Shown here one piece after another: positions 1 to 12,646 of a stretch of 64,000 bases of DNA; the stretch's first letter is position 1, and the number at the start of each line of letters is the position of its first letter. The notes beneath the pieces are model-generated. The model saw only the letters and a program-made list of their open reading frames with translations. It ran no database searches and was not told where the DNA came from. The DNA lies in assembly GCF_036785885.1 (NCBI RefSeq), contig NC_092320.1, forward strand, positions 28,645,557 through 28,709,556, written 5' to 3'. The translations under genes and the position numbers were made by a program. The DNA is from Coffea arabica. Taxonomy: Eukaryota > Streptophyta > Magnoliopsida > Gentianales > Rubiaceae.

Positions 1-345
1 ATTTCGACCTTTCAAGTTCGTTTTAATGAAAAATTTTAAAACACAAATTAGACTACAATATGGTTTTTTTTTTAATCAAAATAATGTAAGCAAGTAGACG
101 TATATGATTCATGTCATGGAATCTTTACACGAAAGAAAAACAAGAAATGATATGGTAACGCAGCATGAAGATGAAAGGACATATATTATTCATATCATCA
201 ATGTACTTAAAACAATAATTTACTTTATGCAACAGCAGAGGAATTCTATACTTAATATTCCTTCCCCGATTGTCAAACTCAAAAGAATGTGCCTCTGATT
301 TGTTGACAAATTTGGTCATGTGCTTCCCGATGTTCTACCTGTTTC

Positions 346-401
<56 letters not shown>

Positions 402-1995
402 TGTTGATGCACCGTCAAAGGAATCTCTTTTTAGGTCTTTCTCCTTATTATATTTTGCTTTTGGTGAATATTTGTGGTTAAAAATGGGAGAATAAAGGAG
501 GGGGGACAGGGAGAGAAAAAAGGTCAGTAATTTTCGAAGTTGTTGAAAAGTACAGGTATTCGTTATTGTTGGAAAATATCCTGTCTTGTGAAAGTATGAG
601 AATTCAAATTTGTAGGACCTTTTAGATAAAATCTGTGCTCGTTTCTTTAATATATTCTTGTTCTTGAGAAAATGACAAAGAACTCAATTTGCTCGTGTAG
701 TTATTGACAAAGATTGGGTAAACAAAAAATTTGAACGACATATAAAATCGATTAAAGACTAAAAGGATCATTTACAATGCTTAAAAAAAAAAAAGAGAGG
801 AACATTTACAACTCCAATAAAGTAACTGAGTTTAGTCTTACTAGTTAAAGCCATTTCTTTTGTGACCAGATGCTTTCACTTTAAACAACTTAATTTGTTT
901 ATTTCACTTCATATGCAATAGGATCTTAAATATTTGGAGATCGGCAATGCAAATTTTTCTTGAGCAATTCTGGTTGATTAATAGAATTTGAATTTGACAT
1001 AATATGTCAAATGTGTTGAAATATTTTCAAATATTGAAAATCCGGACAAAATTCTAGAAGTAGCTTTCTGAGTTTCATTCACAACCTTTCACGTTTCAAC
1101 CGTCATTTGAAGAGATACAACTCCATACATGTTTCTAACTGTTAATAACTGTTTAAGGGACATGAAATCTTATTTATGTGGATCAATATGTGGTCTTTTG
1201 ACTACAAATGAAAAGATCTTCAAAAGTCTAGAAAAACGCTGCTCTTCTCTTCTTTGTTCTTGGGGTTGTAACAATTTAATATAGAGTTTTTGCAACCAAA
1301 CTTGATCTTATTGTAGAGGATATTCCTCCTTGGTCTTTTGTACATTGTAGTGTACGAATAAATGTTTTAAAAAAGTGATTTATAATCACAATTTTAAGCG
1401 TTTTTTTTTTGGTTAGTTTTGTAGCTATTTTATAGTATTCTCTTTGTTGTAGATACTCACAAAATTCAAAGAACAGGCATCAATCCTTCCATTTACAATT
1501 TCAAAGAACTGAAATTTGTAAAGACAATAATCTTCCACGATTCTTTATAGTGCCAAACAAACTATTCTTATCCAATGACATCAGGGAACTAGCAGTCTCC
1601 CATTTCTTGAAAAGCACAAAGGAAAAACGTCAAAAGTTGACTTCATCGGTAATTATTTTAGATTCACTACCCTGCCGTTTCAGGCTGAAAGAAAAAAAAA
1701 AGTTTTAGATTCACTAGCCTTGTAGATAAGTTTGATAAAGGTGGATTGCGACTGGGAATGGTCGGGTATCCATGGATGATCATCAAATGGCGGTGGGAAA
1801 TGGAAGGGAAAGTCCGCCCTTGCCGGCATAATTTCTTTCGGTCACATACACATAATATCATCAAAGATATACACAACGGTAACTTTTGTAGTTTACAATT
1901 AATGCTGAATTTGAATGCTATTATCTATATTCTTGCATAATCGTTTCTGGTCGAATCTCTGGGAGGTATATTTGTGTTACACAAAGTAGTATAGT
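1..1995. other. AT-rich non-coding stretch
   Basis: No gene or element could be recognised here. Open frames are short, overlap on both strands and have no familiar domains. The only structure is the dinucleotide repeat near position 350 and short homopolymer runs. Confidence 0.6.
349..391. repeat. (AT)n microsatellite
   Basis: An uninterrupted AT dinucleotide run of about 43 bp. Similar shorter AT runs occur near 13793, 48061-48095 and 51597-51618. Confidence 0.95.
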
Positions 1996-2004
1996 TTAAA
2001 TTAT

Positions 2005-2518
2005 AGGCAAATTCTTCGTACACTTCCTATGGTTAATCGTTTTTTAAGATACATCCCGTATGGTCCAAAAACGTCCACGTACACCTTCTGTACTTTGAAT
2101 TTAAGTGGAAAACATATAGACACGAAGAACGGAGATTTCGTTATACTCGCTCCAACAGGGCAACTAAGGTCTTAATAAATGTTTTTCTTCTATAAATATC
2201 TCCAAATTAACATTTACAATATATAAAAACTTTCAAATTATTATTATTGGAGTGTAAACATTTGATCCTTTTTATAGAGTGCAAATGTTCATTTGGCAGT
2301 TTTTTCTATAGAAAAAACGTTACTAAGGTTTGACATTACGAGAAACAAACAGTCATTTCTATTATTATAGTGTATGGTAAAATTTTTGTTAGTAGAGTCC
2401 ATTTCAGGTTGTTCTCCACTTAAATCCAGAGGATAAGGAGTGTAAGTGGACATTTTTAAATCATAAGAGATATCTTTTAAAATCGTTTAACTGCAAAGTG
2501 TGTACGTAAAATTTACTC
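2005..2518. mobile_element. Mutator-like MITE with ~100-bp inverted arms
   Basis: The first ~105 bases (from about 2005) and the last ~115 bases (to 2518) are imperfect inverted repeats of each other; both arms carry GTACAC, GTCCAC and ATTTAAGTGGA blocks in the same order. The ends are flanked by TTAAATTAT (1996-2004) and TTAAATTAC (2519-2527), a 9-base duplication with one mismatch. Long terminal inverted repeats with a 9-bp duplication are typical of Mutator-like elements. There is no coding capacity, so it would be non-autonomous. The superfamily assignment is inferred from structure only. Confidence 0.65.
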
Positions 2519-2527
2519 TTAAATTAC

Positions 2528-3209
2528 TTTTTAAGTACAAGAAAGTCATTTATATGTACCCACTGGAGGCTGCAAAGTGGGATGTAGCAAGGTAAGTATA
2601 GGAGTTAAGCGTGCATGATGGAAGATGGTGGTGATAGGGGTGGTGGCAAGAGTTAGGATCTTATGGGGGGTTGGGAGCAACCTTAACTCCTATATTTGAT
2701 CAAATGGAGCCAAAACTTATCCCCAGTAGAGTTTGTTATGTATCTATTAAGTTTAAATTGGTCTCTTGGATTTACCATGCAAAATATTCTATTTGCTTTT
2801 CGAAAAGGTCAAAGCCCTTTTTTTACCATCAATTTTGCGTCAATGTTTTGTTTGAATGGGGGTCGGACATTTGTCTTAAAGGCAATTATTAGAAATATTT
2901 TGTAATGGTTCGTATAAATAAAGGAGGAAATTTGTTTAAATCTTACGAGGATAACAATCTAAATATAAAAGAAAATATTTTGAAATGTAAGGGCTGGTGA
3001 GGGATAATTTAACTAAAAGGAAAGAATTTTACAAAATTCATGAGTACAAAAATGGTACAAGTTTAAAAAATTTAAAGAACTTTAATGGGTTAGTTTTATA
3101 TACACTCAGAGCATATATGTACTCGCACCCTTAAATGCATGCCACCCAATTTTAAGTTAAATTTGAATTTTATATTTTTCCATATGCGGCACATATTCAA
3201 GGGAAGAGA
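2528..3209. other. Non-coding stretch, nothing recognised
   Basis: Two overlapping short open frames (about 2671-2905) have no recognisable domain and are not supported as genes. Confidence 0.5.
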
Positions 3210-3216
3210 TCATTGG

Positions 3217-3658
3217 CGCCGGAGCCACATGCAACCAAGTGGAGGCAATTGCCCCCACTTAATTTTGAAAAAATTGGTATTTAAGGTTAAAAACAATTAT
3301 AATTTTTTAAAATTGCTTCTCATTTGCCACACTAAAATTTAACAAATTCTCTTTTCTATCTATATTGAGCCCCAAACAATTAGAAATTTATAATTATTCA
3401 TATTCACAAGAATTTTGGATCTGTTTAATGTTAATTATGAAGGTTATTTCAAGAAAAATTTCTTTCAAAAATTCTAAATGCAAATAGAGAGAATAATTCT
3501 CACTTATAAACTTAAGCATATATGAACTTGAAAGCTTTTTATACCTAAAAAAAATACATTTAACACGAACATCCTTTAGTTTAAAGTTTTAACTATACTA
3601 TTACTTTATTTCATGTGCTATCGAAAATTGACTCCTCCATCGTAAGGTCTTAGCTCCG
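3217..3658. mobile_element. Putative small non-autonomous element
   Basis: The 442-bp segment is bracketed by TCATTGG at 3210-3216 and 3659-3665. Its left end has CCGGAGCCAC and its right end has AGCTCCG, giving a short inverted GGAGC motif. A similar GGAGCCGCAT start appears near 57312, which suggests a repeat family. Element class is not determined; a 7-base duplication alone could be chance. Confidence 0.4.
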
Positions 3659-3665
3659 TCATTGG

Positions 3666-6145
3666 GATAGATGACATCAACTCCATTGCCATCCTAATTC
3701 TTCAAAGTAATTCATGTGCCAAAGATGTGATAACAATTAATATAGACGTGAACAGACACGTGAGAAAAGTTAGCAAAAAAGAAATATCATGGCTTAACAA
3801 TTAAGATAACTTACCAAGACATTTTTCTTGTTTGGCTGGCACCTAATGGAGCAAAAGGGTGAATCTCTTAGTATCTTACTCTTTCTAATTAAAATGAACC
3901 AAAAAACCAGCAACGTTTTATAATTAAATCATTATTTTTGTTCTTTTTTAATATTAATTGTGATTATCTGAGCGTTAAGATTCAGGCGAATAACTAAATA
4001 GCACTAACTATTAAATATGGACAATAATGTTTTGCAAAGTGCCTCAATTTTAACTGTTGACATCAGTGATGTTTTCCATGATTACCAAGATCAACAGAGA
4101 CATGTAAAAAAAAAAAAAAAAAAAAGCCATGTCACGCGTTCTGTCTGTTAGACTTTTTGCCAGCTGTATGAGGACTATACGAGTAGCGGAATTAGGGTTA
4201 ATTGCTTAACAAAAGTCATTACTGGAGTTGACAAAAAAAGTAGCGTGATATGAAAACAGTTAATGATAATTCTCAAACATGCACTTGCAAAGCCAACGTT
4301 GCTTTCATCAATCTTTGTCATCAATCGTGTGAAAAAAAGAAAAAGACAACGCAAATATGTCATGCTTGTATACAAACAACCTTTCAATATTCTCTCTTCC
4401 ATAGATATATCAACTTAACCATAGAGGCGTATCTATTTTGACCGCTGCTATGAAAAATTGTTCTTTTTTTAGTAGGGAAGATTCCACGACCAATTCAACA
4501 GAATTAGTAATTACATACAGAAACCAAATAACCCTTGTCAGCCATGTCATGCATTTTGATCTTTTTAGACTTTTCACCGCTTAAAGAAGAAGATGAAATT
4601 TAGGTGATCTTCCAAAAGGATGAAGGCAAAACAAGTATACATAGTTTTTCATTCTTAACCATGATGAACCACAAATGTAGTTGGACCCAGTGCTCTTGCC
4701 CCCATTTTAAAGGTAGAACAACACATTGAAGCATCATACACCTTTGTTAATTTTTTTTTTCCCAAACGATAACATGACCTTTGTTAATTAAGAAGGGCAG
4801 AAAATGATGTCCTCTCTAGAAACATAGCCACTTTCTTTGTCTTTGCACGCACATGAATATATTATAGCTTTGTTGCTTTTCTATTTAAGTTTTGGATAGA
4901 ATTCGTATAGTTTGTTTTTCCTTTCAAAATTCACGCGTCCACTTTCAACCACACTCATTAATTTTTATCTGGATTAACGTTTCCTGGAAGAACAATAATA
5001 TAAGAAATTTCTTAGACATGCAAATGTGAATTCATGACACTTAATTCCTTTTCACAATTGAAATCTCCATTTTGCTCTGTGATAGGTTTTTGCCCGTTAT
5101 TGAACTCTTAAGTAACTATACAACTTAGAATTTCATGTAATTATGACAATAAACCACACCAAAAACTTGGAAAAATCCTTCCAGATAGTAGCAATCTAAA
5201 AGTAATTAATCACAAAATACAGACCCCATAGCTATCTTTTCTAGGCCAAAAAATTCATTGAAATGAGGTTTACAAACTTGGCATTACATGATTTTCTTGG
5301 AGACCAAAGCAAACTTAGGTTGAAGGTTTCAAAGTAAAAGTCTAACAAGGGTAGCTGTACGTGATTGTACCCTCCTGTCCTTGTCCATCATTGACTTGAC
5401 TTTTAATCTGCAATTCAGCTCATTTGCCTGATTTGCAAATTTTCTTAATTCCAGCCTAATAAACTTCCATGCACAATCACATATTATCCATATTTGTGAT
5501 TGACTTTTGATGCCCACTAAATAATTGTGGAAATGTCACTCTACTTAGACTTGGAATTTGAATAATGCTAATGCAGTTGCAACCTCCGATCCAGAGAAGC
5601 TGACGTTGATTTCTATATTCTGTGGTCACCGTTGAAGGAATGATGGTTTATGTCAAGTCTAAACCATTGAATGTTAGAACCATAACTTCCATGACCTACA
5701 ATTAATTATCCCACTGTCCCATATTGAAATTATATATATATATATTGTTTTGGACAAAGGCTCGTGTTCGGTACTACAATTGGACTTGAAGGGAAGAGAA
5801 AGAAAGTTAAAAAGAAAAATATTTGGCTTTGCAAAGAATCCTTTTTTATTGGTGTATAGTAGTCTTCTGTAGAAAAGTTCCTTGTTTAGTCATTGCACCA
5901 ATAGCAGCCATGATGGCAGTATCAGCAATCTTGCAAACACAAGACAACAAAATAAGTTTGCTATTGCAATTATTTTTCATTGCATAGCAGTATGGGTTGC
6001 CTAAATGATTATTATGCCAAATACTAAGCCAGATTTTGAGTTTTACTGTAACATTTGAAGGGCAGCCTTCACGTACATTTTTTTTTTCAAAAGAATAAAA
6101 AGTAAAATACACTAGTATAACAATAGTCTAAATTAGCCACTATTT
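3666..6145. other. AT-rich non-coding stretch
   Basis: No gene recognised. It includes an A-run near 4107-4126 and a short TA repeat near 5730. Short open frames at 4175-4441, 5329-5517 and 5846-6112 lack domains. Confidence 0.5.
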
Positions 6146-6160
6146 AAGTATATAGAGAAA

Positions 6161-6284
6161 CAACCACTGAAGTTTGCCCAATGGTTAGGGTACAGTTTCT
6201 AAAGTCTTCTTTACTGTTAAATTTAGGTTTCAAATCTTGTACCTAACAGTTGGGAACGAAAGAGATGAGAGGATAAAAAAAAAA
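6161..6284 (+). mobile_element. tRNA-type SINE with perfect target duplication
   Basis: About 124 bp with an internal RNA polymerase III promoter: box A-like TTGCCCAATGG at 6174-6184 and box B-like GGTTTCAAATC at 6226-6236, followed by a tail that ends in an A-run. The body is flanked by AAGTATATAGAGAAA at 6146-6160 and again at about 6284-6298, a perfect duplication typical of LINE-mediated retroposition. A second copy of the family follows at 6921-7060. Confidence 0.8.
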
Positions 6285-6920
6285 AGTATATAGAGAAAAA
6301 AGAATTTGAATATCTTGAAAGCCTGAATCTAAATTTGACGGATATGTTACATATTTTTTTGGAGCTTTGTGGTTTAAAAGTTTATTATAACCATATCTAG
6401 TTAAAGCTGCGGTCAAACTTGTCCAATTTATAGTAGTAGCATATTTGTTTGTAATGTTACTGCTGTGACAAAAGAAAGATAAATAAATAAAAGCACAGAC
6501 ATATTCAGGTTCCTAATTTGATTTATGTGCCGACTACATTGGTAATTTGGTAGTATGTAGAGCATGCTGTTGTTAATATTATGTTGTTATTTATTAAATA
6601 TTTCATGATAAGGGCCATATTCCAAAACTCTTAAAATTTAAGATAAAAAATTATTAAGTAATTAAACAATTTTTACAAATACAGTCAATTCGAATTATGA
6701 TGTTAAACATATAAATTCCCTAAACCACCATACCTAGGTACAAATTTACTTGCCTTCATGTATATTTAACTTTCTAATAAATTACTATGGATTTGGAATG
6801 GAAGGAGTAAGTGATTCCAAGTGAAGCAAGAGCAAAAATGCTTAGGTAGTTAAGCTAGTTCAGAACAAAGGAATCGCACCTTAGTTAAACCTAGAAAGTG
6901 TATTGATTGATATTAATCAC

Positions 6921-7060
6921 TAGGATTGTGGTTCAATGATCAGAGTAGAGTTTTTGAAATTTTTTCCATTGTTAAGTTTAAGGTTCGAATTCTGTGTTTG
7001 ACAGTTGGGACTAGGGAATGTGTGAAGAGAAGTGAGAGGGTAACAATGTAAATAAACAAA
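6921..7060 (+). mobile_element. tRNA-type SINE, second copy
   Basis: It shares the layout and much of the sequence of the 6161-6284 SINE, including the GTTAA stretch before box B and the ACAGTTGGGA segment after it. Box A-like TGGTTCAATGA is at 6929-6939 and box B GGTTCGAATTC, a near-consensus match, is at 6982-6992. The A-tail is weak and I could not define a convincing target duplication, so the borders are approximate. Confidence 0.65.
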
Positions 7061-7403
7061 AGTTAGTGCAATTGATATCGAATCCAAGTGAAATTAATTG
7101 TAACTTGGGATAAGCATTTCCATCTCAAGGAGGCTTTGGTTGGTAAGAGGGCAGTGTCACATGTATACCCGACAAAAGTTGGTACATGTAATAAGCTACG
7201 ATTTTGCGTGACGGCTCTTCTTTCTTACTCCAAAGGTCTAGTACTTATCAAGTGAAATACTAAATAGAAAATTGTGATTTTAAATTTTTTTTTTTTTGGG
7301 ATTTAAGGGAGGGCCAAGATCTTACAAAGGTTAAAGAAAATGGAAGCATTTGAGAGTTCAATCAAGAACCTCGTGATCATGTAAAATTTCATTTTGTACC
7401 CTT

Positions 7404-7547
7404 GTTTGGATTGTGATTTTCTACAGAAAAATTTTTACATTTTTCATAAACACATTTTTTGTAAATACATTTTTTTATCTCATATAAATCAAATAGATAT
7501 AATACAATTTTCTATAAAAAAAAATTTCTAAAAGTAGCAATCCAAAT
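7404..7547. mobile_element. Small MITE, GTTTGGAT family, copy A
   Basis: The ends are GTTTGGATTG and its complement CAATCCAAA. The interior carries the family signature of an ATCTCATATA-like block followed by an ACA-rich stretch. Copies B (7937-8085) and C (11056-11203) share ends and interior. Short GTTTGGAT ends are common in plant hAT- or Harbinger-type MITEs; the superfamily is not decided. Confidence 0.55.
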
Positions 7548-7936
7548 GAGAGATTAGAAAGAGAGAAAGAAAACAACCGATAAATGTATTAACTCCCTAT
7601 AACTTCATAGATTTAATCAAAGACGGCATGCTTGCTCTAACAAATGTAAGTGAAAGCTGCAAGATGGTTTTGTACCTATTCAAGGTACACAGGCGCTAGG
7701 ACACAAAAAATTGCACAGCGAAGGATGCAGTAAAAGAAAAATAAATGGCATAGAAGTTGTAAGTGATTTGTTTATGATGATATACCCTAATGTACCAAAA
7801 ACCGTTACTAAAAATACTTACACATAAAAGGAAAAATATCATCCGGGAAACATGGAGCAATAAAGGAAAGAAAAGAGAACTTTCACAAGAAACATGCTAG
7901 TAGTAATAATTTTGACAAAAGCTAATAGCTAAAGTG

Positions 7937-8085
7937 TGTTTGGATAGCTAAATAATGGCAAAAAATTATTTGCTTATAACATAAATAATAATTTTTTACA
8001 CACATTTTTATTTCACGTATATCACATCACAAAAAGTGTTACAGTAATTATTTTAAATAATATTTCAAATAATCTCCTATCCAAA
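7937..8085. mobile_element. Small MITE, GTTTGGAT family, copy B
   Basis: It begins TGTTTGGATAG and ends CTATCCAAA, a clean terminal inverted repeat on a ~149-bp AT-rich body. The interior GTGTTACAGTA and AATAATCTCCTAT segments match copy C almost base for base. Confidence 0.65.
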
Positions 8086-8997
8086 GAGGTCACTGATCAA
8101 ACAAAAAAGAATTACAACATCGTCAGTCTAACCTGTTAATTAAATTAACTTGATTTAATCACTTTTTGTTCAGTCAAAAAACTCAACTAGATACTAATTA
8201 TTCACTGTTTTTTTTTTGTTTATTTTCGAATTTAATGGGGATATTTTGGAATATTTTGGGGTAGGCGAAGGATAAAGACAGTGGAGGAAGTTGTTGACCA
8301 GAAGACTCGTTGATGAGGACTACTCGAAATCCAGTCAGGGTCTGTGAGCAATGACATGTGGTTTGACTTTGTCCAAGTCAATGTTGATTAGCATCCGACA
8401 ATAAATGTGCTTTAATCATCCACCAAAGCCCAACAAGGATTTTTCTGCCCATCCCTTCTGATTTCATGCTTATGCCTGCATGATGCTAAATTACTCTTAT
8501 AAATTTCATTCTTTTGGACAAAATTTACAAAAATTTGAACAAGAGGTAGAAATGGTTGCTAAAAGCAATTGTTGCAGAATGGTTAAAGGTCAAGATGATC
8601 CAAATAGAAAATTAACGATCAAGAGGGCAGAATTTTTGAATTTGAATAATATTATGCTCTAAATAACATACTAGACATCATTTCAACGTCATGTATTGCC
8701 TCTGCAAAATAGTGTACTAGATTTACGCTGTTCAAAATGATTTTGAATATTACTCAAGATTAATAATCTTGAGATGATTGCCTCAATCCTTAACTCAAAA
8801 ATTTTAAAGCTCTCTCTCTCTCTCTCTCGAATCGTTTTGATGTTGTTTCCTACATTGAAATTGAAATCTAATGAATGATTGCCACCTCATTCAACCACAT
8901 ATGATTTGCTATATACAAAGTGATCTTTTTCCTTTTTTTTTTTTAATTTGTAGTAGAAGCTTAGTATGTTCAAGGAAAGAAAATGTGCCCCTTGAAA
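8086..8997. other. AT-rich non-coding stretch
   Basis: No gene or element is supported. A (CT)n run lies at about 8811-8829 and a T-run at 8932-8944. Confidence 0.5.
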
Positions 8998-9399
8998 CCC
9001 CGTTTGGAGTTGCGGTCCTTTTGGTAAAAAAGCACTTTTAGATGTTAAAAGGACGTTTAAAGTGTTTGATGAATATCATCCCATAAAATTATGAGTAGAG
9101 CTTGTGGTGTTAAAAACACTTTTAGCAAAATATCAAAATTGGCGCTTTTAGAGTAGTTTTTGTAATTTAAAAACTAAAACATTAAATTTAATCGTTTTAT
9201 CCTATATTATGAACCAAATAAAGAGAAAAACACTTTTAAAAATTTTTAAATTGCAAATTATTTGATACAATAGTACTTATTGAAGTATGTCTCCAAATAA
9301 TATATTTAAAAGCACTTAAACAGTTAATAAATACTTTTATTGAAATCTTTACTGGGAAAGTACTTTTTAATAAGTTATCGCAACCCCAAACCGGCCCTA
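8998..9399. mobile_element. Tourist/hAT-type MITE
   Basis: About 400 bp with imperfect terminal inverted repeats: the left end reads CCCCGTTTGGAGTTGCGG and the right end CGCAACCCCAAACCGGCCC. The body is AT-rich with no coding capacity. The right end is followed by TAA and the left is preceded by GAA, so a TAA target duplication (PIF/Harbinger) is possible but imperfect. Its right 37 bp fall inside the direct repeat described next. Confidence 0.6.
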
Positions 9400-9534
9400 A
9401 AACGTGATCATCAAGGGAAAGTCTTTTATGTTTGGATATCAAATTATTTACACAAATTTATTTGCTTACATCATAAATATTTTTCAACCACTTTTTTATC
9501 TCATATACATCATATCAAAAAAGTGCTACAGTAT
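9363..9534 (+). repeat. Long direct repeat flanking foldback, copy 1
   Basis: About 170 bp, repeated at 10990-11163 in the same orientation with roughly five substitutions and one 2-bp indel counted by eye. It contains the right terminus of the MITE ending at 9399 and the first ~107 bp of a GTTTGGAT-family MITE. The left flank runs smoothly into this copy, while copy 2 runs smoothly into the right flank. That is the arrangement expected if the target was duplicated around the inserted element. Confidence 0.85.
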
Positions 9535-10989
9535 TTTTACGTCCCTTACTTTTAAAAGTTTAATTTTATAAGATGCTTATCGTTCAAAACGTCCCTCACA
9601 TTTTATAAGATGACTTTTTTCGCCCCTCACCTTTAAAAGTTTAATTTTACGTCCCTTACAAATTCAAATTGACCAAATTTGGTCCCTACCTAGGTTTCTG
9701 ACTAGTTTTTGGCCGGAATCCACCACGTGACTTGCATGTAATTATTTTTGAAGGGCAAAATTGTCAAATCAAATTTTTATATAATCTGATTCATAGTCCC
9801 TCACATTTCACAAAATGAATTTTTTTGTCCCTAACATTTTACAAAATGAATTGTTTCGTTCCTCACATTTCAAAAAATGAATTTTTCCATCTTTCATATT
9901 TTTCAAAATAAATTTTTTCATCCCTCATTGATCATGTGTATGAATAGCTTTTTTTTCTATAAACCCACGTATATGTCTATTTGATTTTATCTGAACATTA
10001 TAAATAACATGTAATTTATCTCTATTGGATTTCATCTAAACATACTAATCGTAGTTATACATATGCTATTCAAATAGATATATATAGGGGTTTAAAACTA
10101 ATAATTTTGTTTGAAACCCATGTATATATTTATATGATTTCACCATTTGAACCTATTCAATATTTGTGACATTTCTCTTTTGGTAATAATTTATTTATTG
10201 AATTGTATAATAAGGTCATCTAATTAATGGGTCCTAATTCGAATTCTATAATTGTGCTAACAAATTTCAGTTTAAATATGAAATTTCTACTCGACACTTT
10301 TAAGATCAACAGTTGAATTACTTGCCTTGTGATTGTCTTAAAATGTAAAAATGCCAATCACTTATTTTTTTTGTCATGCTTTTCTTTTGTTTATTTTTTT
10401 CTGTTCAAATTTAATTTGATATAAACACTCGATAATAATTAGGATTAAATGTCTTCTTTATTTTCAAATTTTGAGTAAAAGAAAATTAATATAAGTGAAA
10501 AACTAACAATTTTTTTAAACCCATGTATATATTTATGTGATTTCACTTGGACAGTATGAATAGTATATAATAGATCTCTATTTGATTTCACATGCTATTC
10601 ATATTGTTCAAGTGAAATCAAATAGATATATACATAGATTTAAAAAAATTATTCACACACATGATCAATAAAAGATGAAAAAATTTATTTTGAAAAATGT
10701 GAAGGATGAAAAAATTCATTTTACGAAATGTAAGGGACGAAAAAATTTATTTTATGAAATATGAGGGATTATAAATCGAATTGCATAAAATTTGATTTGA
10801 CAATTTTGCCCTTAAAATATAATCATGTGCAAGCCATGTGGTGAATTCCGATAAAAAACAAGTCGGAAACCTAAGTAGGGACCAAATTTGACCAATGTCA
10901 ATTTGTAAGGGACGTAAAATTTCATTTTTAAAAATGAGGGACGAAAAAAGTTATTTTACAAAATGTGAGGGACGTTTTGAACGATTTTC
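9535..10989. mobile_element. Foldback (long inverted-repeat) element
   Basis: A ~1.45-kb segment whose two arms are long imperfect inverted repeats: roughly 9579-9960 against 10640-10989. Landmark blocks occur in mirror order, including GTTCAAAACGTCCCTCACA near the outer edge, ACCAAATTTGGTCCCTAC, and GGGCAAAATTGTCAAATCAA. The arms themselves contain degenerate repeats of a GTCCCTCACATTT / AAAATGAATTTTTTC motif. The centre holds smaller nested palindromes (near 10020-10140 and 10498-10650). No ORF is present. On structure it is a non-autonomous foldback or MULE-type element. Confidence 0.75.
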
Positions 10990-11163
10990 CCTTTTAATTA
11001 GTTATTGCAACCCCAAACCGGCCCTAAAACGTGATCATCAAGGGAAAGTCTTTTATGTTTGGATAGCAAATTATTTACACAAATTTATTTGCTTACATCA
11101 TAAATATATTTTTCAACCACCTTTGTATCTCATATACATCATATCAAAAAAGTGCTACAGTAT
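10990..11163 (+). repeat. Long direct repeat flanking foldback, copy 2
   Basis: Second copy of the 9363-9534 segment. It keeps the full MITE continuation on its right, so the uninterrupted ancestral order was probably left flank, this segment, right flank. Confidence 0.85.
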
Positions 11164-11203
11164 AATTTTTCACAAAATTATTCCAAATAATCTCCTATCA
11201 ATT
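11056..11203. mobile_element. Small MITE, GTTTGGAT family, copy C
   Basis: It begins TGTTTGGATAGC and ends near CTCCTATCAA, which is a slightly decayed version of the copy B end. The interior matches copy B, including the GTGCTACAGTA segment. The truncated duplicate of this MITE lies at about 9428-9534. Confidence 0.55.
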
Positions 11204-12646
11204 ACCTAAAACTAAAAGATCCCAATACGCCTTAAACACCTTTAAAAGGAGGGAAGATTCTATGGTCTTTTCGGAAATCATTCCTTCAATTTGTATCTCT
11301 AAATAATGATAATTGTCTATATTTCAAATATTTGAAATTGTTATAATCTAAGAGTAAAAATACTTATTTTATTATTTAACAATGAATTTAATTCAAATGC
11401 ATATTACACAAAAGAGATTGTAGAATTACCATAAAAGTAGACAGCCTTGCTGATGTTGTTTTGTAAAGTAGCCAACCAGCTACAGAAGTCTTTGGCTTAA
11501 AAAGATGGGAAAAAAAAAACTTACCAGATGAGTTGCATGCAAAAAATAGTTACTGATTTTGAACACACTGCTGCTGGCGGAAAAAAGTTATGCGCACAAA
11601 CTGAATGAACTTATGATGATGAGAGCAACACAATCAATCCCTTCTTTTCTTTTTTCTTTTTGTAAAAGGAACAATTGTTATATTAGTGTTATCTAGAAAT
11701 TGTTAGGTTATGATTCTTTTGGTTTAAAACACACTCTCTTTAATTGATTGCAATACCATTGTTTGATTGTTCAATTTAGTATCATTATTAACAAAACTGT
11801 TATCACAAATTTGGCACCAACTTAGGCATTTGAAGGTTTATTTTTCTGGCTGCCATATACTCATACACAAATTTTCTTTTAATCCCTCTGATAGTATTGT
11901 GAGCTATCATCTAGAGTTCTCGAGAGCTTTATTTTTTATCTACAAAAAAATGATGTAGTAGCTAATATAAATGGAAGAAAGTTTTTAAGATTGTTCTTTT
12001 TCTTGAATTCGATAGTTTTCTTTGTGGTATTAGATGTAAGAAATGTGAATTTCTATTTTGTAGTAAATACGTACTAAAAAATCCTGAAATATAATTTGGC
12101 ACAAACCATACTTAATTGAATAAATTAGCATTTTTGAGCCAATATTTTAAGAGTATATCCTCGCAACATGTTTTTGTTTCTCAACCTTTTTTGGGGAGGT
12201 GTGGGTTGGGTACTTGGGAGAGAGGGAGTGTAAGTGAGAAATCTCAAGTTTGAACCCTTCCATTTAAATTATAAAAAAGACTTTTATTTCTATGAAAATC
12301 TATATCTATACGTATTAGAGGACAGATATTTGACGAGGAACCTTCACAAATGTCATAAATTTGAATCCCTTTTTACTACAATTTTATATTTATTTTAATT
12401 CAATAATGCTTATTGCTTCTCCTTATCTTATCCCTTCCCGCTTTCCAATTTACATGACCCACAAGTTCACAAAATCAAAGCTCCAAAATTTTAACTAACG
12501 GATGACCCACTAAGTCACAAAATCAAAACTCAAAAATTTTGACTAATGAGTAATGACCCCCAGCAAAATCACATCTGCAAATCCCAAATTATGTTTGACA
12601 CTTACCACATGACTGATAATAATAACTAATTAATAATTTAAGAAAA
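11204..12646. other. AT-rich non-coding stretch
   Basis: No gene recognised. A short GTTTGAACCCTTCC segment near 12249 resembles a tRNA box B but has no partner box A, so it is not called. Confidence 0.5.

Noticed and set aside
12249..12262. tRNA gene or SINE suggested by a box B-like sequence
   Set aside because: No box A at the right distance, no cloverleaf and no A-tail.
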